NCBI GenBank assembly: GCA_026119855.1 | Contig: JAOWBW010001919.1 | Span: forward strand, 97,310 to 161,309 | From: Campanula takesimana | Lineage: Eukaryota > Streptophyta > Magnoliopsida > Asterales > Campanulaceae | DNA: 64,000 bases | Direction of reading: 5' to 3' | Shown: in pieces, positions 10,961-21,454 of the stretch | How positions within the stretch are numbered: the first letter of the stretch is position 1 | Layout: each line of letters starts with the position of its first letter | The notes under the pieces: generated by a model | What the model was told of the DNA's origin: nothing | Database searches by the model: none | Seen by the model: only the letters and a program-made list of their open reading frames with translations | Position numbers and translations under genes: made by a program

Positions 10961-11255
10961 TTGATGATGAGGGATGTCTTTCTGCTAAGCATATCCCTGT
11001 TGAAGCCCCGGTATCCTCTGAGAAACCATATAGTCGACCCATTCCGTTGGGGATGCTCTAGTTTGGGGAGCGGGTACCCTCCCTCCTTTGAGAAACTCTA
11101 CGTCAAGCTTGATGATGAGGGATGCCCTTCTTCTAAGTATATTCTTGTTGGGACCTCGGTATTCTCCGAGAAAACACATAGTCGACCCATTCTGTTGGGG
11201 AAGCCCCAGTTCGATAAGGGTGTAGAGCGGGGTATCCTACCTCCTTTAACCCTTT
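10961..11255. repeat. Two-copy tandem duplication of about 160 bp
   Basis: Two copies starting at GATGATGAGGGATG (about 10962 and 11112) share the GGTAT(C/T)CTC(T/C)GAGAAA and AGTCGACCCATTC(C/T)GTTGGGG segments. The plus strand stays open across both (10952-11293), but the peptide is repetitive and matches nothing I recognise. It could be a remnant of a Tat-type antisense ORF, but this is not supported directly. Confidence 0.6.
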
Positions 11256-12847
11256 TTTTCTGCCTAGACCGCCCTTTCGGGTTTTCAATCTAGCGGGCAT
11301 CTCTTTTTTTTTTTTTTTTTTTTTTTTGAAAATCATTCAGTCGACTCAAAAAAGGAAAAATAATTGTTTAAACATGCGGGGGCATTTTGGTGATAGTGAG
11401 AGGGAGAGAGAGATAGTACTCGCATTTTGACTCTTTGGACAATTGAGTGTATATAAAAGGAAGGAAGCCCCTGCTTGACAGAAAGTAAGTGTTTAGCTCT
11501 TTCTTAGATTGTAGAACAGAAGACTTGTCGAGACATTTGAAAATTGTTTTATTCAAAATTCTCATTTGATTGCTCGAGAATGGACCTCGTTGATTAGTTA
11601 CGCATCTTATGATTATGTTTTAGACAAGTAGTCTCGAAATAATAAATGTTTTGATCAATTGTGAGTGAAGAAGTCAGGAGTAGAAATATGGGGCAAGAGA
11701 GAAGAGAAGGAAAATTGGCTACGAGGTGGGTTGTGTATATTTTGGACCGGACCCTAAGGTTGCCTACGTTCTCCTCGAGGTGAGAAGCTCAGGTCCGCGT
11801 AGTTCGGGGGAGGCCCGGATGATGATGAAGTTGGGGTTGAGTTTAGAGGTGTGAGGTTCGTTTAACTGAGGTGAGTTGTTCCTTGTCGAGGCGGGCCACA
11901 TCATTGTAGCTCATTGCCGTGGCTTGCTCCATTCTAGATGTCATGGGCTGCTGCTGCCGTGTTAATCTTCTTTGTGGGGAAAGAAAGAAAAATAGAACAT
12001 TTGAAGTGAAAATAAAATGGGACTTTTACTTTTGTATGGTGATAGCCCCTTCTATTTTTCTTTATTTTTATTTTATTTTATCTCTTTGTGCACACCCCTT
12101 TTTTTGCCTAGGCCGCCCTTTCGGGTTTTCAACCTAGCGGGCTTCTTTTTGATGCAATGCTCTAACTTTTGCCTAGGTTGCCCTTTTGGGTTCCAACCTA
12201 GCGAGCCTTTTTTATATATTTGTACATGAAACATTGGGCAAGATGAGCCCCTAGTTTGCTTTCGCCTCTCTCGATTGCAAGGTAGCCTCTTTATAGTTCA
12301 AGCGGCCTTTTGCTGGCGGCGGGCATCCTAGCCCCCTTGATTTTCACCGGTAGAGCTCCATCGGATTATCACGTGCACCAATTAATAGCATGAAGGACTT
12401 CGTTCACTTGTCTTACATTTGCGATGGAATACGGACAGCCCCAGTGTAACGGCATGTAGTACTCATGAAGGGAACAAACCAACCCTTTAAATTGTGGCAG
12501 CATGGATGTCTATTTGATGATGAGCAACCACAGTCCATTTCTTTGTCACGACCTTATAAAAAAGGGGTCTAATGGTGGGATGAGAGGCGTATAGTGTATG
12601 GGAGAAGGTGTATATAGAGAGTGTACATGAAGTGTGTACAAGGGGTGAGTGTATAGAGAGAGTGTATGGGGGTAGAATGTAGAGAGAAGAGAAAGTGATT
12701 CGTTCATCCCAATTGATCGAAGCATTTGTTATTTTGAGATTAATCGTTTACTTAGTTATGTGAATGGTTTGTGGGTCCATTTACCTTTTAATGAGTCGTC
12801 ATTAATGCGTAAGATTAAGATTAATTCATCATATAAAGATATAGCAA
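11256..12847. other. Tat-1 interior spacer, no gene
   Basis: Non-coding, with a long T tract (about 11305-11327). It holds one copy of the CCTACGT...CGTAGTTC motif (11744-11807). Three GCCTAGG(T/C)(T/C)GCCCTTT(C/T)GGGTTT boxes (11265, 12105 and 12170) have a close relative in Tat-3 at 58470-58500. This links the two elements. Confidence 0.6.
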
Positions 12848-13468
12848 TCAAGCGAAAATGGTGAATAAGACAATTTTCATGAAATTGATATATGCAAGCT
12901 TATGTCTCAAGTCTAGAGAGAAAAGAAAAGAAATAAAGACCCTTTTATTGGAACTAAAAGATTTAAACTGACTAGTCCGGGGTGGACTTTTACTTAAAGA
13001 AACAAAAATCGTCCAAGGTGGACTTTTGACTAAGGACACTCTAGAACCTACGAAGACTGAATGACCCTTTTCTTTTCTTTTATTTAAAGGAGGTAGTCCC
13101 AATTTCCTCTTTGCCCATGCCCATGTATTCCGTTGGCGGGTGATGGCTCCGCTGTCAATGAGGCTTTGAATCTTTCTCCTCAATTGGAGGCAATCTTCGG
13201 TGTCATGCCTGATGTACTGGTGGTATTGGCAGTGTTTGGAGGGATCCAAGCCTTGCTTCACCCTACTTGGTTCATACTTAAACAAAGGAGACAACTTGCC
13301 GGCTTGAACTAGACTTTTGAAGAGTTTGGCTAACGGCATACCCAAGTCATTGTACTCGCATTCGTCCTTCCGAACTGTCTTTGAGGGTGGTTTAGGTACC
13401 GGTACCTGTCGTTGATGAGTAGTCTTAGGAGGCATCCCAACGGGGGAAATCTGTGATGGCCCATGCAT
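12848..13468 (-). pseudogene. Tat-1 gag remnant
   Basis: A 206-residue open stretch on the minus strand has a Tat-type gag C-terminal signature at about residues 75-110: CQYHQYIRHDTEDCLQLRRK, followed by IQSLIDSGAI. It is preceded by Pro-rich sequence and an MPLAKLFKSLVQAGKL block. This Cys-His-containing region lies near the end of gag in Tat/Ogre elements. The last third (after about residue 140) is repeat-derived and not gag. Upstream sequence on the same strand (13330-13870) may hold decayed gag but is broken. It is the only pol- or gag-like coding sequence left in Tat-1. Confidence 0.7.
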
Positions 13469-14129
13469 TTGAGGAGCATACGGGTGTTGAAATTGAGCAA
13501 GAGGGAGAACTCAGCCGAGGTAATCATAAATGCTATAAATATCAGAGTGAAGGCGCTTCTCGGTGTCCTTTAGAGCCTTGCACATCTCTTTTTGAAAGCG
13601 GTCGACTTGCTTGAGGAGGACAGTCTCAAAGTAGGCTTCTTGTTCGTCGAGAGCGGTCCGGAAGAGGGTTGCTTGCTCGTTGAGGATGGTCTCGAAATGG
13701 AGCGCTTGCTCTTGAGATCAGTATTGGTGTGGAGAGTTGTCTCGAGACCTTGGGTAATAGCTTCATTTGCAACTTCGATGTTCCTTTCAACAGACATGAT
13801 GCAGGATCTACAATAGTTGTGGGGGGATTATGTCTTTGAATTGAGCTTAGATTTATAATTAATGACAAGGCATCGTTATAAAATCAATTTTGGAAAGAGT
13901 CGGTCTTCATACTTTGAAATGCATTTTTGACAAGAATTTGAAAGTTTGACCGGGCCGAAGTTGCCTACGTTCCCCTTACCATGAGGGAGAGGTCCCACAC
14001 AATAAGAGGCTCAGGTCGCCGTAGTTCGAGTCAGTTAGACTTTTAAAAAGAGGTGAGAGATGACCATAGGGGTCAAAAAGAGGGAGATGACTCGGTCTGT
14101 AGTCAAGCATGGGTGAGGAAGACCTATAG

Positions 14130-15480
14130 GAATCGGGTAAGGTTTGACTTAAGGTTTGACCTAAATTTGACCTAAGGTTTGACCTAATGTTTGAGACAAG
14201 AAATGGTTCAAGCTAGGATGCGACGATAATGGTGGTTGACCTAGATGGGTAAAGGATAGGTCGACCTAAATGATAAGGGTTGGATTGACCTATGTGGTGA
14301 ATGAATCAAGATAGCGGGTTGTAGCGGTTTGCCTATGGGATGATCTAAGCGGGATAGACATGGTTTGACCTATTCGGGTTGGGGACTAAGGAAGGTTGGA
14401 GATTGACCTAGATGGATCCAAGATAGGTAAGTCGACCTAAGCGGGTCACGGGTTGACCATGACGGGTCAAAGGTGAAGGGGTAGTTTTAACCTAAGACGG
14501 ACAAGTTGGACCTAAATGGGTTGACCTAGGTTGGTCTGGACGACGGTGGGTCAAGTAATGACCTAGGTGGGTCAAGATGACGGTTCGACCTAAGGGGGTT
14601 AGGACCAAAGGTAATTGGGTTCACCTATGGAATCAAAGATTGACCTAAGAGGTCGAAAACGGATAAGGTTGACCTAGGAGTCCAAGTTTGATCTAAGAGG
14701 TCGAAGGTGATTGGGTTGACCTAGGAGGTCAAAGGTTGACCTAAGAGGTCAACGGGTGATAATGTTGACCGAGGGGGTCAAAGGTTGACCTAAGAGGTCA
14801 AGGGTTGACCTAAGAGATCGGAGGTGATAAGGTTGACCTAGGAGGTCAAGGGTTGACCTAAGGGGTCGGAGGTGATAAGGGTTGACCTAGGAGGTCAAGG
14901 GTTGACCAAGGGGTCTGAGGTGATAAGGTTGACCTAGGTGGTCAAGGGTTGACCTGAGAGGTCGGAGGTTGATAAAGTTGACCTAGGGGTCAAAGGTGAT
15001 AAGGTTGACCTAGGGAGGTCAAGGGTTGACCTAAGAGGTCGAAGGTGATTGGGTTGACCTAGGAGGTCAAAGGTTGACTTAAGAGGTCAATGGGTGATAA
15101 TGTTGACCGAGGGGGTCAAAGGTTGACATAAGAGGTCAAAGGTGATACGGTTGACCTAGGAGGATGAGGTTGACCTAGGGGGTCAAAGGTTGACCTAAGA
15201 GGTCAAAGATGATTAAGTTGACCTAAGGGGTCAAAGGTTGACCTAAGAGGTCGAAGGCGGATGAGGTTGACCTAGGGGGTCAAGGGTTGACCTAAGAGGT
15301 CAAAGGTGGATGAGGTTGACCTAGGCGGTCAAGGGTTAACCTAAGAGGTCAAAGGTGGATGAGGTTGACCTAAGAGGTCAAAGGTTGGGAAGGTTGACCT
15401 AGGCGGTCGAAGGTTGACCTAGGAGGTCAAAGGTAGATCAAGTTGTCCTAAGAGGCCAAAGGATGGTGGGATTTTGACCA
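14130..15480. repeat. TTGACC/GGTCAA tandem array in Tat-1
   Basis: Dense irregular repeats built from GGTTGACCTA(A/G)GAGGTCAA with spacers such as AGGTGATAAGG. Each unit is about 20 or 40 bp and contains TTGACC and its inverse GGTCAA, so the TTGAC core of the W-box occurs several dozen times on both strands. The array lies in the 5' untranslated part of the element, between the PBS and the gag remnant. Confidence 0.92.
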
Positions 15481-15935
15481 AAGCGGGTCGAGATGAAGGG
15501 TAGACCCAAATGGATCGCAATGATGGGTAGGTAACCTAGATAGGCCAAGATGAGGAATTTTGATAGATGGCCCAAGGGGTGAGCGATGGACCTTGGAGGT
15601 CGCCTAGATGCAATGCACATTTTATTTAACGAAAAGTTTTGTATTTATTTACATCCTAAATGGTTGGTCCAAGAAGTGTCCTAATCTCTATGTGTGGGTT
15701 GACACGGTAAGGTAAAAGGTTCCCACCGCTCGCGGAACGTACACGGTGATGGAGTAGACGAGTGACTCGAAAAGAGGGCGGCAGTAGCGCACAAATTCCT
15801 GCACATCGAATACTCCGGGTAATGGGGACCTGTGCAGTGCTGACACGGACTAGTGGTAGTGTGTGGTAAAAACTAATTCTTTTTTAGGCAGAAAAGAGAG
15901 AAGTTTTTAATGTTAGGATGATGCAAATGCAATGC

Positions 15936-15937
<2 letters not shown>
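15481..15937. other. Tat-1 leader segment, no gene
   Basis: Non-coding transition from the TTGACC array to a GA microsatellite. Nothing further is recognised. Confidence 0.6.

Positions 15938-15979
<42 letters not shown>
15938..15979. repeat. (GA)n microsatellite
   Basis: About 21 uninterrupted AG dinucleotides in the transcribed leader of Tat-1. Confidence 0.97.
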
Positions 15980-15982
<3 letters not shown>

Positions 15983-16067
15983 TACAAGGGAGCATAGCAG
16001 AGTTTTGTTTGACCCTAATACTAAAGCGAAGATAACAAGGGTACATGGTACAAGGTACAAGGTACAA

Positions 16068-16212
16068 GTATTAACATGGCAGAGTGCGCGGGTGCATGTG
16101 TAAACATGGCAGATGTGTGCATGCGTAAACATGGCAGGTGTGTGCATGTGTAAACATGGCAAGTGTGCATGTGTAAACATGGAAGGTGTGTGTATGTGTA
16201 AACATGGCAAGC
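16068..16212. repeat. 25-bp minisatellite
   Basis: Six imperfect copies of a unit close to GTAAACATGGCAGGTGTG plus TGCATGT. They make a His-rich false frame on the minus strand. The repeat lies just inside the primer-binding site of Tat-1. Confidence 0.9.
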
Positions 16213-16261
16213 ATCATGATGTGACGAAAGTTAGACCCACTAAGTTTGAAAAAGTTTCAAA

Positions 16262-16284
16262 GCAGTCCCCAGCAGAGTCGCCAC
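16262..16284 (-). promoter_or_regulatory. Primer-binding site of Tat-1
   Basis: On the minus strand GTGGCGACTCTGCTGGGGAC follows the LTR end directly. It is close to the PBS-like GTGGCGACTCCACTGGGGAG of Tat-2 (22219). This type is known from Tat/Ogre elements; the priming tRNA should be checked against a tRNA set. Confidence 0.8.
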
Positions 16285-18054
16285 TGTGAATACGTGTGTT
16301 TGAAATTGGGAATATTCATAGTAACATTAAAATTATGAGAGTCGCCACGCCGTTTTAGTTATAGCCAAAACATTGAGAAAAGCATGTTAATGGGTTCGGG
16401 GGTCAAATTACAACAAGAGAAGAATATTGAACGGTATCACTCCTATTGCCCGAATTGATCGGTCTTTCTATCATGATGAATGTGTTAGTAGTGTGTTAGT
16501 GATTTAGACCGGATCCGAAGATTGCCTATGTTCCTCTCAATGTGAGAAGCTCAGGTCAGCGTAGTTCGCAGAGAATTAGAATAGGCAGAAGAATCGGGAT
16601 CATGCATAATGAGGGGGGAATTACCTAAAGATTAGGGTTTAGAAGTAGTTCCTAGATCATCCTCGGGTTGATGAACCCTAGATCATCATCGGCTATGAAA
16701 TAACATGTAAACATGAAGATCGCAACCCTAAATATAGCATAAATAAGGTTTTAATCCAAGAACATGATGAACATATGGAGAACATATTATGAACATATGA
16801 ATGTCATGAAGAAAATATAAATAAAGATGTTAGGAACATGAATATTATGAAGAACACATGAATAAACATATTAAGAATATGAATATTATGGAGAACATAT
16901 GAATAAACATATTAAGAACATGAATATTATGGATCTAAATTAATAATATGGCAAAAACATGAAGAAAAAGTTAGAAAACTTACCTTTGTTGGCAAGAAAT
17001 AACCTTGGATCTTCTTGGGATTCTTGAGAGTGTTTTTGGAGCTTGAATGACTTGATTTGGGAGCAAAATCGTCACTTGTGGGCTCTAAATTCGGATCCTT
17101 TCATTATGAGGCAAGGGAGGTCTTTAAATAGGAAACTTGTGGAGAGATCTGACGGTCCAGATCACCTGAGGCAAAGATGATCTAGGGTTGATGAACCCTA
17201 GATCATCATCGGCTATGAAATAACATGTAAACATGAAGATCGCAACCCTAAATATAGCATAAATAAGGTTTTAATCCAAGAACATGATGAACATATGGAG
17301 TACATATTATGAACATATGAATGTCATGAAGAAAATATGAATAAAGATGTTAGGAACATGAATATTATGAAGAACACATGAATAAACATATTAAGAATAT
17401 GAATATTATGGAGAACATATGAATAAACATATTAAGAATATGAATATTATGGATCTAAATTAATAATATGGCAAGAACATGAAGAAAAAGTTAGAAAACT
17501 TACCTTTGTTGGCAAGAAATAACCTTGGATCTTCTTGGGATTCTTGAGAGTGTTTTTGGAGGCTTGAATGACTTGATTTGGGAGCAAAATCGTCACTTGT
17601 GGGCTCTAAATTCGGATCCTTTCATTATGAGGCAAGGGAGGTCTTTAAATAGGAAACTTGTGGAGAGATCTGACGGTCCAGATCACCTGAGGCAAAGATG
17701 GCCGCGTGGCCAAGATTGCATTTGGCGAACATGGCCGCGTGGCCAATATTGCATTTGGCAAACATGGCCGCCTGGCCATGATGGAATTCGGCCGCGTGTC
17801 CAAGTTCATTTTTTTCTTGTTCTTCTTTCTCTCGCGTTCGATTTGATATGCGGTGCGTTTCGTAATTCATCCGGAGTCAAAAGTTATGACTGTTTTCGTG
17901 CCGACTGTAATTTAAGTGATTCTAGATATTCCTAAAATAAGGAGCTATATTTTGGGAATCTGGGACAAGTCTTTTGCAAGGTTTCTAATCCCTATAAAGT
18001 CCTTGTATATTTGGGAAAGCCCTAATAAACTCATTTTAAGATCGGGTACTAACA
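16285..18054 (-). repeat. Tat-1 5' LTR (right copy) with internal duplication
   Basis: It matches the left LTR from TGTGAATACG to GGTACTAACA. It is 520 bp longer because the segment ending at 17179 is repeated in tandem, ending again at 17700 (period 521). Outside that, only a few single-base differences were noticed; the first 450 bp are identical by eye. Confidence 0.92.
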
Positions 18055-18059
18055 ATTAT
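18055..18059. repeat. Target site duplication of Tat-1, right copy (ATTAT)
   Basis: Exact match to 5481-5485, directly after the LTR end TAACA. Confidence 0.93.
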
Positions 18060-18180
18060 CCTTTCCATAACTGAGTCATTCCAATCCTTGATAGATCCCT
18101 ACAAAATAACCAAAAGATATACACAACACTAAACAACTAATTAGAAAGTTAGTGAAATAAATATTTACAAGAAAGTAACA
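18060..18180 (-). repeat. Copia-1 5' LTR, distal part
   Basis: This is the expected continuation of the Copia-1 LTR after the Tat-1 insertion. The likely outer edge is GAAAGTAACA at 18180, giving TGTTACTTTC at the minus-strand start. The edge is inferred from the short inverted repeat with TGAAACTTT at 5044, not from a second LTR. Confidence 0.5.
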
Positions 18181-18236
18181 AATCTTGACTACTAATAAAA
18201 CCAAATAAATAAAACCGTGTGAAATACTTCACACTT

Positions 18237-18495
18237 TCATGTGGATAAAATGGTTTTGCACGAAATTAAAAGATGAATAATGATAAGTAGTTGTTGTGTG
18301 TGTGAAAAGTGAAGTATGAGAGAGAAAGTGGAATAGAAATAGTAGGTTAATTGATATTGTGAGTATAAAAGTAAAGTATGAGAAAAATAAGTAGGAGGAA
18401 TAGTAGAAATTCTTTACTATTTTAGAAAAGTACAACTTATCGATGAGACACAAAAAATAGAAATTTGTCCACATAATTATGAGACGGAGGGACAT
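18237..18495. mobile_element. Truncated Stowaway-like MITE
   Basis: The right end reads ATAATTATGAGACGGAGGGAC, close to the Stowaway terminal repeat (inverse CTCCCTCCGTCCC). The left end has a partly complementary GTGGATAAAATGGTTTTGCA segment but lacks its terminal repeat. The interior is AT-rich and its hydrophobic false frame is not a gene. The rest of 18181-18816 shows nothing recognisable. Confidence 0.6.
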
Positions 18496-18816
18496 CCTAA
18501 ACCAAACTGAGGTTTAAATTTGCAACCAAATAATCATATTGTTGGGATTTCAACTCAATTTTCATTTTAGTATGTTTATACTTTTAATTATTCCATGGTG
18601 ACATGAGAATTTATGTTAGCCGACTCTAAATTGTTTTTGGGACTATATTGTTGATGTTGTTGTTGTTATAATTACGGAGTTTACTTTTTTCGGCTAGATT
18701 GAGTTTTTCTAACGTGTGCCCTTGTTAAGCATATAACTAAAGAATTTAAAACATTTATATACTTCTAGAAGGGAGTTTCTAGGATACCCTCCCCCCCCCT
18801 TTTCGGGCATCCTAAT

Positions 18817-19288
18817 AAGGGATGGTAATTCTACCGAACCCGATCCGTATCCGAGATAATCCGGACCGGGATGGGTGGGTTTGATAACAACTTTCCTAAA
18901 CCCGGCGGGTTCGGGTATGGGTTCGGTAGCTTCATGAGATCCGCCCGTATCCGACTCGTATCCGACCCGAATAGTATTTATATTATGCTATTTACTATTT
19001 TACCCTTACTTACAATCATTATTACTCCCCTAACCTTGAACATGTGATTTATGTACTGTGAAAATATAGGTTGGGCTAAATATAGGTTAGGCTAAAACCC
19101 AAGGCAATGAAAGAGATGGGCAAGGCCCAAAAAAAATAAGAAAAATAAACTGGGTAGCCGGGCGTATACGGGCGGATTCGGATTTGCCCATCGTCGGATA
19201 CGGACGGGTTCGGATATGGTTTCGGTAGCCTCAGGTCAGATACGGGTTTTGCAATATACGGACCGTATTCGACCCGTTGCCATCCCTA
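18817..19288. mobile_element. hAT-1: non-autonomous hAT element
   Basis: 472 bp with ends AAGGGATGGTAATTCTACC and inverse TAGGGATGGCAACGGGTCG, an Ac-like (C/T)AGGGATG terminal repeat. The target duplication is 8 bp with one mismatch (ATCCTAAT at 18809-18816, ATCCTAAC at 19289-19296). Sub-terminal regions are full of CCGTATCCGA/CGGATACGG-type repeats. No transposase is present. Confidence 0.85.
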
Positions 19289-19399
19289 ATCCTAACAAGT
19301 AGCCCCTTTTTCTTAAGACCAAAATAACCCTCTATCTTATACATAAAGTAAATTAATAGTGAGGGCCCAAAAGTAATTTTGAACATGTTAATCTAGGGA

Positions 19400-19530
19400 A
19401 AAGAAATCAGCGGGAAGCCGCTAATTTTACATTGCCGTATTTTTCCTCTTCGTTTCCATCTGATCTCTTCTTCCCCAATTACTTCATGTTCATGACAAAT
19501 TGAGATTTCCACAAAATTGAAGCTTAGCAG
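19400..19530 (+). other. Possible 5' untranslated exon of the FRS-like gene
   Basis: Pyrimidine-rich plant leader-like sequence ends in AGCTTAGCAG at 19530, followed by GTAAGTACTA, an excellent 5' splice site. The FRS-like coding part starts after a TTGCAG acceptor at 20016. The link is inferred from spacing and strand only. Upstream 19289-19400 shows nothing. Confidence 0.4.
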
Positions 19531-19657
19531 GTAAGTACTATTCCACTATGATTATTGTTACTTTTTTCTTTATTTCTCTTTAGCTAACCCTTGTAACATT
19601 CTCACGTTAATAAAAAAAATTGGTCTTATTTTTCTTAAATAATTTTGATTATTCATA

Positions 19658-19737
19658 CTCTCTCCGTCCCAAAATGAATGTATGAAACTACTATTGATCA
19701 AGAGTAATTTTAGACATTCATTTCGAGAGAGAAGGAG
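19658..19737. mobile_element. Minimal Stowaway MITE, 80 bp
   Basis: Ends CTCTCTCCGTCCC and inverse (CTCCTTCTCTCTCGAAATG) flanked by TA dinucleotides at 19656-19657 and 19738-19739. It is much shorter than usual, with almost no interior between the arms. Confidence 0.75.
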
Positions 19738-20010
19738 TATTACATAAGATTTTTTTTGTTAGGCTGCTACTAGTTTCTTTTTTTATTAGTTATATTCAAT
19801 ATAAATGTTAATCTATTTGTGCTCGATTTTTATGATCAGTTTACATTTTTACACAACAAAATAATGTCAACTGACCGGTCAATGATATTCTGGAATTGGA
19901 TCAAGGACTTGCTGTCCATGTGGTAGCCATGGGTGCTACGTTGCAATGGAATAGAACAAAATTGGATCAAGAAATAGTTTGGGCGAGTCTTATATTAGTG
20001 TACATGACCC

Positions 20011-21454
20011 TTGCAGAATGATAACAATTATTTAGTTTCATATGTGGGCCTAACATTTAAGCAAGATGATGAGGCTTATGAAAATTATTGTAATTTTGCT
20101 AAGAAAAACGGGTTTTCAGTTCGACGTAATCACTCATGGGGAAGTGAAAAACATCCACTCGGATTTTTACAGAAAAGAATATGTATGTCATCGAGGAGGA
20201 ATACCAAGATTGAAACCAAAGATACCTAAAGAGAAAAGAGAAAAGGCAAAGAAATCGAAAAACGTCATGATGCAAATGTACAGCAAAGATGATAATTTTT
20301 AGGCCAAAATACATTTACCCCCCAAAGTATCCACCGAATCCACTGTTGCCCCCCAGCGCCAAATTTGTCCCACTTTGCCCCCCCAAAGCTTCAATTTGTC
20401 CCACTTTCCCCCCCAGCTCCAGACTTTGCACCCATCACTAACGAATGTTAGAAAATTTAACAGAATAGGTAACGATTGACTATTTTTTGTAATGCTATTA
20501 GTTTTTAAGGGTCAAATGCAAAAGTTTCAAATATTAAGTACTAAAAATTTATTATTTTTCCAATATTTAACATTATCTTAATCATAAATAATTAATAAGT
20601 CTTGAAACTAATACTAATTTATGCTAATTTTTTTTTTAAAAAAAAATATGAAATTATTTTTCTAAATAAATGAATTTTTTTTTTTTAATAAAACTAAAAA
20701 TTAAGTATGTTTTTTTTTTTTATTTTTTTAAATAAAAATATTTAAAAAATATTGTACTTTTTCAAACAAACAAAAAAATACAATATTTTATAATAAAAAA
20801 AGTGCTATAATGTTTTAATTTTTTTTAAATAAAATTCTTACAAAAATTACAATTTAAAATTTTTATTTTATATTTTTTAAAAATATAATAAAACTTTACA
20901 ATGTTTTTTTAGAAAAAAAATCTTTATTTTTTTAATATTTTTATTTAAAAAATAAAAAAAACATACTTAATTTTTAGTTTTATTAAAAAAAATAAATTTC
21001 ATTTATTTAGAAAAAATAATTTCATATTTTTAAAAAAAAAAATTAGCATAAAATTAGTATTAGTTTCAAGACTTATTAATTATTTATGATTTAAGATAAT
21101 GTTAAATATTTGGAAAAATAAATAAATTTTTAGTACTTAATATTTGAAACTTTGCATTTTGCCCCTTAAAAACTAATAAGCATTACAAAATAGTCCAATC
21201 GTTACCTTTCTGTTAAATTTTAACTAACATTCGTTTAGTGATGGGGTGCAAAGTCTGGAGCTGGGGGGGAAAGTGGGACAAATTGAAGCTTTGGGGGCAA
21301 AGTGGGACAAATTTGGCGCTGGGGGGCAAAGTGGGATTCGGTGGGTACTTTGGGGGGTAAATGTATTTTGGCCTAATTTTTAAAGAAGTTATTGATGGTG
21401 TTATACAATGGAGAATTACTGAATTCAATGATGTTCATAACCATGACTTCTAAA
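20011..21454 (+). pseudogene. FAR1/FRS-like zinc-finger domain, split by a MITE
   Basis: After a TTGCAG acceptor-like site (20011-20016) the sequence reads YVGLTFKQDDEAYENYCNFAKKNGFSVRRN, in pieces the start of a FAR1 DNA-binding domain. A frame change near 20150 leads to DFYRKEYVCHRGGIPRLKPK, the first zinc-binding part. The frame then runs into a 1072-bp MITE (20302-21373). After it the domain resumes as VIDGVIQWRITEFNDVHNHDF and stops at 21452. The HNH end of the C2H2-type FAR1 finger is intact. In functional FRS proteins this domain binds DNA in transcription factors derived from MULE transposases. No downstream transposase-like or SWIM domain is seen, so this is a fragment or the start of a gene lost to Tat-2. 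Confidence 0.75.
20302..21373. mobile_element. Fold-back Mutator-like MITE
   Basis: 1072 bp, starting GGCCAAAATACATTTACCCC and ending with its inverse, flanked by an exact 9-bp duplication TAATTTTTA (20293-20301 and 21374-21382). The two halves are inverse copies almost to the centre (about 20835), including the repeated AAAGTGGGACAAATT blocks and the AT-rich middle. A 9-bp duplication fits the Mutator superfamily. No transposase is encoded. A transcript would fold into a hairpin of about 500 bp. Confidence 0.9.

Larger units (their letters stand above)
5486..18054 (-). mobile_element. Tat-1: non-autonomous Tat/Ogre-type LTR element (LARD)
   Basis: The element has two LTRs (5486-6735 and 16285-18054), a 5-bp target duplication (ATTAT) and TG...CA ends. 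On the minus strand it has a primer-binding site next to the right LTR and a purine-rich tract next to the left LTR. The interior is about 9.5 kb but has no protease, reverse transcriptase or integrase. Only a gag remnant (12848-13468) is recognisable; most of the rest is tandem repeats. Structure and PBS match Tat/Ogre elements that have lost pol, so mobility must have depended on an autonomous relative. The LTRs differ at very few positions outside one duplication, so insertion was recent. It split the LTR of Copia-1. Confidence 0.9.

Noticed and set aside
10952..11293. Plus-strand frame in Tat-1, possible antisense ORF
   Set aside because: It spans a 160-bp tandem duplication and shows no sequence like the aORF of Tat-3. 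Kept only as a repeat.
15884..16210. His-rich 108-residue reading frame on the minus strand
   Set aside because: It is the translation of the 25-bp minisatellite and the GA tract.
18229..18495. Hydrophobic 88-residue frame that looks like a membrane peptide
   Set aside because: It lies in an AT-rich Stowaway-like MITE; the hydrophobicity comes from T-rich codons.
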